Assembly (NCBI GenBank): GCA_003508835.1
Contig: PUFA01000006.1
Coordinates: 6,572,001-6,636,000, forward strand
Direction of reading: 5' to 3'
DNA from: Eonycteris spelaea
Lineage: Eukaryota; Chordata; Mammalia; Chiroptera; Pteropodidae
DNA length: 64,000 nt
Position numbers and translations under genes: made by a program. Within the stretch, counting starts at the first letter, position 1; each line of letters begins with the position of its first letter. The notes beneath the pieces are model-generated. The model saw only the letters and a list, made by a program, of their open reading frames with translations, had not been told where the DNA came from and searched no databases. Shown piece by piece: positions 26,201-35,558 of this stretch.

Positions 26201-29200
26201 GGGACCTCAATACAGGATAGAAGAACTGGATGTGGAAAAAGTAAAAAAGCTCATCGAAGAGAAGGCCTTTCAAAACCCTGTATGTCTATGACCAGGTATG
26301 GATGGCTGGCGCCTGCGCCCTTTCAGGCAGCTGTCCTCACACTGTAAAGGTGGAGAAAGCCTGGCTTCCCAACTCTCAGCCTCTTCCTCCTCAGCTTGGG
26401 AGGTTTCCCTGAAGAGCTCACGTCCAGCCAAGTCTTTCTTTCACCTGCATCTCCCTCTTCCATAGTGTCTCCCCATCGGCTTGTCCCTTGAGGTACTAGT
26501 CTCTTGGGAGCTGGAGCATGCTCTCTTTCTCCCTCTCTCTCTCCCATGTCTGTGTGTGCTCATTTATTCATTCAAGTTAGGACTAAATGGGTACCCAGCT
26601 TCTTATGAAGGGGATACTCGGTGTATCGAAAACGATTTACTAATTTTTTGGATGTGCCTCCTGCTCTCCTCTCCGTCTCCTCCCCAGACTTGTCTGGTGT
26701 GAATACAACTCTTTTTACCTCAAGTGGCTTTCTTTCCTTCCGGTGGGAATCAGTTCTGCAACCTTTATTTTTCCCACCATTCTTTGGGTTAGCATTTCTG
26801 TCTCTAGAGTGTTCACAGGACAATAGAAATCTGTTTTTCTCTGACCCTCATCAGGCTACTCCTCAATAGATTTAAAACCTGTTCAAGTTGTAGGAATTGT
26901 TCAGAATGTTAAAGTCCTTTTTCTTTTTGTCTGTGTCCCCCTTTAAGAACCTTAGTATTTATTAGTTAAAATCTTTCTGATATCTTCTTTCCCCTAGAGC
27001 ACATCAATTGAAGGGAAAAAACACTCAACTTTGTTATATCTTTCATCATGAAGTAATCTCTTTATTAACCCATTCTTTTTCTTTAGCCCTTTCCTTGGTA
27101 AATTCCCTTTAATCCCCATTTTAGCATTAACCTGGTTTGTTCTGTAACTATCTATTATTGCCTCTGTATTCTGAACTGAGGCATTCTAATTTCTTAGGGA
27201 GTTTAATACTTATCTCCTCTTGCCTTCTTTTCTGGTCTTTCCTTAACTAATTTTACCTGTTTTGTATGTTTTCTGCTTTCCAGATGGTTTTAAGGTCTAT
27301 ATATACCCATTCAACAACCATCAGCTTACATTAATACCTACATTTTTATTATTTCCTGTTGCTTTTTCTTTAATAGTGTATATTAGGAATCCACATTTTG
27401 GCAACTGTTGTCTTCAGCGTTAGAGCTGACAGTTCTTCACCAGTCCACTTAGTGCCAATCTGGGTATGCTGGGGTGAGGAGGGGATGTTTTTATCTCTTG
27501 CTGAGAGTGTGATCTGGAAGGTACTCCTACAATTAGTGCACTAGGAAGGATACTAGCTATTATCAAATGTGTCAAGCACTATTCTAAATTGACAGTTCAT
27601 CTTTCCAACAATCCTGTGAGGCAGATTCTATTATAAATCCAAAATTTACAGATGGGGAAACCAAGGCACACAGCTTCCTTTAGTTTATGTAATTAATTGA
27701 ACAGACTCCTTTTAAAAGTGGTTTTAATTTTTAATTTAATTCGTAATTGTTTTGGTGTACTTGTACTGTACCATATATTTCTACATATGTGGAAGTTCCC
27801 CCTGGCTTTTTGGACTGCATCTTTCCAGATCTTTTCTGTGCAGTTTTATTTCTGGAACAACTGTGCTACACCGATGAAGTGTTTTATACCTTGAAGGGAA
27901 AACTCTGTCTGTTGCTATCTAATCCTCCTAGGGACGTCTCAGTAAGATGGTACTCAGGCCCCTTGGATGCAGGTAACTCTTATGAAAGAGGCTTAGAAAC
28001 TGTTTAACAGGTGAAGGAATAGTCTGCTTGCTCCTCTTCTTAGAAGTTAGTTCACTCAAGATCTTGTAGCTCAGCTTTCTCGTGGGTCTTTCCCTTTGGG
28101 TTAGGGTTTAAATTTCAAATTGATTTCCTTTCCTTTGCTAATTCAAGTTTTGACCTTTTTATTCTAAAGTGTTGTTGTTTTTTTTTCTTTCATCCTTTTG
28201 TATAGCTGAAAACTCAGGTGGCTGCAAAGGCTGTCTTTGAAGGGTTCACAGAAGGTGAGCTCACGTTCCAACCTACCTACAAGTATGATACTGGCTCTGA
28301 CGAGTGGGATACCAGGTAGGTCAGAGGTTGCTTCAGGAGGTTGAGCAAATGAAAACCCAGAAATTTAGGGAAGCCTTTGTTCGCTCTCATGAACCTAAAG
28401 AAGATAGGTTTCCTGTGTCTTTTTCTCCATGTTTTGCACTCTGGTCAAACATTTTCTCTCAGTATCTGCTCATTAATCAGCTTGCCTTCTTCCATATTCT
28501 CTATTTGACTACCTTAGACATTGTTCCATAAAAATTCTTGAGGCCAGTTTACTTTTCAGCTATGGTTAGGGTGATAAGATGATTATAACTAACTTACCTT
28601 GTACTTGGTCATTAATAGTAGTTCATATTTTTATTAGTGCTTGTGGTATACCACACCCTATTCCATACATTTTCTTATATTATCTCATTTAATCTCAACA
28701 ACCTATTTCAAAAGGTATGATTTATTCTCATTTTATAGATCACTGAGGCATAGAAAAATTATGGAGTCCCTGAAACAGGCAAGTGTAGAACCAGGATTTG
28801 AACCCAGGCAGTAAGAATTCAGAACCTGTTTCAACTACCTTCTTTTAAGGATCATAGAGTACTTACTCTCAGATTGCCTTTTACTCTCACCTCATCCCCA
28901 TAGGGGCATAAAGAGCAAGGAATCATTCTGAACAGTGTTTTGGCTTTGAGCTTTCACACTTACTTTGGATGATACACAGGATGCATATTATCTCTAGGTG
29001 AGCCTGAATCACTCCTGCCCTCTCAGATCACTGGGCCACATGGACTGGAAGGCTCTGTCCCATCATTCCCCAGCGGAGCCAGGGTGCTAGCCAGGCAGTG
29101 GGTGCTACTGTGCCTGTGAGGGCCCCCCTTGTGGACTTTGCATTTCAGTGAGAAGTGTCGTGCTCCTGCCTGGTGTGACCGGATCCTCTGGAAAGGCAAG

Positions 29201-32200
29201 AACATCACTCAGCTGAGCTACCAGAGCCACATGGCCCTGAAGACCAGTGATCACAAGCCTGTCAGCTCAGTTTTTGACATTGGGGTAGGTGGGCAGCTGG
29301 TGCTTGTTGTAATCATTCTGTAGGGAGTAGGTTCTCATAGCCCCACTTTTGTCTTTTTAGTCTCCTCTTTCCCCCTTGAGTGTAAGGAAGCTCCTTTAAA
29401 GACTTTTCATTTCAACTTAATTCATAATTGTTATGTCATACTACTACGTATTTCTACATACATGGAAGTTCCCCTTGGCTTTTTGGACTGAATCTTTCCA
29501 GACCTTTTTTAATGTATTTACAAATGTGTGTCAGTATTCTATATATAACATAGATGTTTTTTCTTTTTTGTAAAAGAGATCATATTATGCATATTGTTCT
29601 GAGAACATCTTTTTCCCCGATTGATTATGTCTTAGGAAATCTTTCCATGTCAGTAAAAATAGAACTCCCTCTTCATTATTCATAAAGGCTGCAAAATATT
29701 CCATAGTATAGATAAACCATAATGTACATGTTGATGATCATAAGTTGTTTACAGTTTTGCTATTATATACAGTGCTATAGTGACCAATCTTCACATGTAT
29801 CTTTGTTTGCCAGTGTTAGTATTTCTATAGAATGAAATTCCTAGAAGTGAAATTAGTGGCTCAAATAAAGTGTTAGATCCTACTAAATTATCCTCCTGAC
29901 AGTCCTTACCATTTTACACTTCTGCCAACCATGTGTGAGCTTATTTTTCCACACCCTGGCTAATATGAGTTTATTAATTTTTAAATTTTACCAACCTAAT
30001 GAGCCAAAAGAAAAAGATATTGTTTTAGATTACATTTCTCTGATTATCAGTGAAGTTGAACATCTTTTATTATTCTCTATTATTATCGCTTCTTCAGTGA
30101 CTTCTGTGTATTTCTTTATGTTATCAATTCTCAATGGTGCAGGTAGAGGCGTATAAGAATCTATGAAATGTGGGTGGTTAGAAAAAAAGCCTAATGAATG
30201 TAATAATTAGAGTTTTGTTATTGGAAAATAACAAAAAAATGTGCCTATAATTCAAAATACAGAAGGGAAAACCTGACAAAATCTTCTTAGCTTATGGAGC
30301 AGAGGTTTAAAAGGCTTGAGAAATGCTGGGGGTTTTGTTTGTTTGTTTTTGTTTTGTTTTGTTTTTTAAAAAAACACTAGGTTAAATCAAAGCCCTAGAG
30401 AAGTTTCTCACTGTAAGTCTCTTAGCAGCAGCAAAGTAGAGCTAGGCATGATCATCTTTCTGCCCTGGGACTGAGACCAGGCAGAATTGCAAAAGCAAGC
30501 CTTAATTCCCGCCTAGCCTGCTAATCAGGAAGTAGTTGGTTTTACCACAAGCTTTGCCTCTGGGGGACCCTTCTATGACTATTGTTAATTGGGTTCTTTG
30601 TTAATGAAATCTATTTAGTCTTCACTTTTTGCTTCATTGTCAACTATTTCCCATTGCTGGTTCTGTCCTTTGTACTGAAAAAGAGGAAATGGGCAGAAGC
30701 CACGGCATTCAGTGTCTGATGTTTCCCTTCCAGGTGAAGGTTATAAATGAAGAGCTTTACCGAAAGACTCTGGAGGAGATTGTTCGCTCCCTGGATAAGA
30801 TGGAAAATGCCAACATTCCTTCTGTGTCCCTTTCCAAGCGGGAGGTAGGAAGGACATGTTGGCATCAGGCTCTTCTAAGTCTCACAGAACTTAAGTCTCA
30901 TCTAATAGGGCTCAGAATTCCAGAAGGCACCTACCTGACTCTAGTCTTTCTAGATAAAGTAAGGCTGATGATGCTAGCCAAAAAGAGAGGGGTCATTGGT
31001 TTAGATTATGTTTATCTCTCGGTCTTCTAAACCAAAGCCTATATGGCTCATGTATTTCACCCACACATAGGCCATTTATGAGTTAATTAATGGCAGAGGT
31101 GATCCAAATGTGTTGTATTTGATTTTAGTATAACTGGTATGTATTTTTGCATTGGGTTTGTCTTTCTGCTGATTCTTTGCTTTGAGGTTAAGTGAGTCTG
31201 AATTTCTTAGGTGTGCATGAGTTGATGGGAGGGAAGGCAGTGTAGAAAAGCAGTGGGGCAGGAGAAGTCGAGTCAGGGCTAAAGATTTTTTATGAAAGAG
31301 CCACAACATAGATCATTTGGAATTCACAATAGCACTATCAAATGAGGGTTTATGGTGGGGGTATCTTTATTTCCTTAGATGTCCAGTTACTTGGAAGAAT
31401 GAGCTTGGTCTTCATATTTGGGGTGGAATTTGTGAAGTGTGTTTTGGAAATGGTCTTTGGGTATAGAAGATATACATTTTGATTCCTTTAGGAAATTTAT
31501 TTATAAAACAACATGAGTTCTTTTAGTTTTAGGGGGTTTCTGGGTTACACAGACAACATTAGTGGTAGCTGTAGCCTCCCAGGTAAATACTTAGAGCAGA
31601 AACATAATATGAAATAGGTGGTCCTTCATATTCTCTCCAGAAAAGGCAAGGATTGCCCAGTTGGGGTGTCTGGCAGGGGACTGAGAAGAGGGCACTGGTC
31701 TTACTGGTCCTGGGCTTGTTCCCAGTTCTTGTTCCAGAATGTGAAGTACATGCAGTTGCAAGTAGAATCCTTTACAATTCATAATGGACAAGTGCCCTGT
31801 CAATTTGAATTCATCAACAAGCCTGATGAAGAGTCTTACTGTAAACAGTGGCTGAATGCCAACCCCAGCAGAGGGTTCCTGCTGCCAGGTAAGGCCTCTG
31901 TTCTCAGGTTCCTGGTAAGAGGTTTGGGGAACATTCAACCCTCTCTTTGCTCATTTTCCTGAAATAAGCTTTTTGTTTCTGAGTGTTTTGTTGTCTACTT
32001 AAAACTTTTTAAAAGCCCTATGGATGAACTATCCATAAATAAAATATAAAATAGTGAGGAACATGAGTACAGTTTCAAAAGCATATTTGTTCCATAAGTT
32101 CACAGAAAGAGAAACATACAATTGCCATGAAGCTGTTAATGCTGATAAAAGAACCATTTTCACTGGCTGCCTCACCATAATTAACTCCCAAGTATCTGCT

Positions 32201-35200
32201 CTTGTGGGGAAAGATAATGAGGTGGTAATCCAGAAATTATATCTGGTTCTGGAATGTACAATACATGTCTTTCTCCTGACTTCTCCTTTGCACTCTGAGT
32301 TGTGCTGTGTGACAGAGGGATTAAGCCTGTTTTCCAGACAGTTCACAGGCTGATACTTGCATTATATTTTCTACTGGATCAGGTGTCTCATCTGACCTGG
32401 CTCAGGGCAAGCTGTTTGATTCATGCCTTCTTACTGTATTAATAATTTCTAGTCTGAGCTTTGCTACTTAGAACTTGGATTTTAAAGCAGTTGCCTATTC
32501 ACATTTTTGTTTGTTTTCACATTCACATTTGGACAGTAAACTCCTTGTTCATATGTCTCCTGAGTGCTGAGCACATAAATACTTGTTGGTTAGCTGATAT
32601 CTCTTATTTTCTTTCCCTAACCTTTCATGCCTGACTCTCTTCCCTACTATCTTTTTCCTCCTTTCCTCTTGGTCTCCCACGAGCCAATATTACTTTTTAA
32701 ATTTTTCTTCAGATTCTACCATTAATATTGAATTGGAGCTATTTGTAAATAAGACCACGGCTACAAAGCTCAACTCGGGAGAAGACAAAATTGAGGACAT
32801 CCTGGTTTTGCACCTGGACAGGGGAAAGGATTACTTTTTGTCTGTGTCTGGGAACTACCTGCCCAGCTGTTTTGGATCTCCCATTCATACATTGTGCTAC
32901 TTGAGGGAGCCAATCTTGGACCTGCCACTTAAAACTATCAGAGAGCTGGTGAGTTACATGCCATAAGGAAACATTTGGAACTGTGTAGCAGCCAAGCCAG
33001 TCAAACAAGATATTTCTATGCCTACATTCCCAGGGACCTGAGAATTCTACAGCCTTCCTACAGCTAGCTTACTACATCAATTATATATTGCTGTGTAGCA
33101 AACCACCCTAACATTTTACATACAGCACTTGATTACCCACAAGGGAAGCAGACTTGCACAGGATGGCCTTCCCAGCAACAAGTTATTGCTTTTCATGACT
33201 CTGTGAGTTTCCAGTGTGGCTCTTCTGCTGGTCTTGCTTAGGCTCATTTGTGTGGTTGCAATCAGATGGTGGCAAATTATGAAGCCAGCCCAGATACCAG
33301 GAGTGGGGAGAAACTCCACCACTTGATGGGAAAAGCTGCAAAATGTGGCTGTGTTTTTCAGTCTTTCATACCTAGTGCATTAGAGAAACTCAGCTGTGGA
33401 TACTAAGATAATGAAGGTTCCCTGGCCCATGGTATTATTCTATTTTGGGTTTGTTTTAATCATCACTTGGTAGTTTATTATTCTAAACTAAGTTTTCTGA
33501 GACCTAAAAGGCTTCTCGGGAGGCATTTCTAATACATGGGAACTAGTTTAGAGCAGATTTATGGTAATATGTTGCTTCCCCATCGATGCATTTTTTAATT
33601 TAGATGCTCTTGAACTCCATCCTCTCCATTATATAGATGAAAACAGAGTGACTTGTCATAGGTCACATAGCAAATTAACACTGGACCTGGACCTTGCACT
33701 CGGGTTTTTGAACTCCCAAGTCTGAGCTCTTTTTTCACCAGATCATACTGTCCCTCTGGTTCTGACAGTGAAATGTTACAGGCAGGATTTTTTCTAAGAT
33801 GATGCATATTTCACCTGATTCATTGAAACTCCTTGCCATAACCTACTCGCAATTCTCAAAAGTCATCTTTGTACGTTGTGCCACCTGATTTCATTTGACA
33901 ATGGAATGTTTGCTTAGAGGCACCAAAATGCTTCCTTTCTTCCATGAGTTTGCTGTCCCCATAGCATGTGTTCTGAAGTCAGCCTGGCATTAGTTGCATT
34001 GGTAGGGCTTCTTATCATGCTTTTATTTCTTTTCAGACACTGATGCCACTGCAGACTGAAGATGATGGGAGCCAGTTGAAGAACCACATGGACATCCCCA
34101 AAGAACTCTGGATGATGGTTGATTACCTATACCAAAATGCTGTCCAGCAGGTGGGATATAATTAAGGAATCAGACCTGAGTGAGGCCAGGCTGCCTTGAC
34201 AAAAAACATCAGGTCCAAGAACTTTTGGTGTAAGAGGCTTTTACCCCAGGGAGAGAATGAAGGCTAAATAAGTTCATGTTTCACACCCCTGTTTACATAC
34301 AGCACTTGATTACCCCCAAGGGAAGCAGCCTTGCACAGGGTGGCCTTCCCAGCACAGCATGTTCCCTCCTCTGACCTCTGAGATCCCCCAGGTAGAAAGC
34401 CATCTGGTGACTTCCCAGGATGTCAGCCTGCTATCCTTTTGAGGAACTCTCAGCTGCTGGGAATGGGAGGGGCGAACTTGTTGACAAGCTAGAGACAGGG
34501 GACCAGATGGGACTCCCAGCCATGAGTCAAGAGGTCTGATTTTTAGAGTGACTTGGGCAGGCTTCACGAGATCAGATTGGCCAGTTTCACTGACTCCTTT
34601 ATATAGATCCCAGGGAGACTGAGCAGCATACATTCTTATGATTTTCTTTTCCCTTTTTTCTCACATTTATTGAGTGTTACATTATTCCGAACACTGTTCT
34701 AAATGTTCATAGCATTATGTCATTTAGTTCTCACAAAAGCTCTCAGTGAGGAAATAGATGTCTAGAGGGTTAAATAACTTGGTCAAGGTCCCAAAGCTAA
34801 GTGGTCAGGATTGGGATTTGAACCCAAGAAGCCTGGCTATAGATGTCACATTCTCAAGTACTGTGCTGTTCTGCCTTCTCTATAGAGCACCTTCCAAGTG
34901 TAACTTTTGAGCTATAGATATAATACTGTTATTAACATAGTTAAATGCATTAAGTCATTTTATAAAACAAATCAACGTAAAGTACCCTAGGACTACTGGA
35001 GACACCTTTTATTGCCATAGTCTTGTTTTCACAAAGCACTGAGGTGCCTTTTAGTTTTCTCCATCTTATGAATGATATAATTTCTTCAAGTTTTTTTTTT
35101 TCTGGTTAATCCCTCTATAATATTGCAGGAAACATAGCTGCTTTTAGGTTTTCCCTTATGTTGGATCTTATTGTCGTGTGTTGTATGCCCTACCCATAGT

Positions 35201-35508
35201 TTTATAATAGATATCTTATCACTCGAAAGACCTGTTGCGGAAGCATGCTTGGAAGCCTGCAAGATAAATTAGCCACACCAGCTTAAATCAGATTGTGATT
35301 CAAGGGCCTTACTACCCTGCTTCTTTTTGTTCTTTGCTGGTGATTATATTTTTAGGTTAAGAAATCATTGCTGATTTTGAGAATATAATTATTTTGTGAC
35401 TTCTCTTTTGCAGGAAGATCTGTTTCAACAGCCAGGCCTTAGGTCGGAATTTGAGCATATCAGAGACTGTTTGGATACTGGAACAACTGATACTCTCTGT
35501 ATCCTTCA

Positions 35509-35558
<50 letters not shown>

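Noticed and set aside
27720..29511. Similar ~95-base segments at 27732-27835 and 29413-29508
   Set aside because: Both read as the same part of an old L1 3' region, so they are two dispersed copies and not a local duplication.
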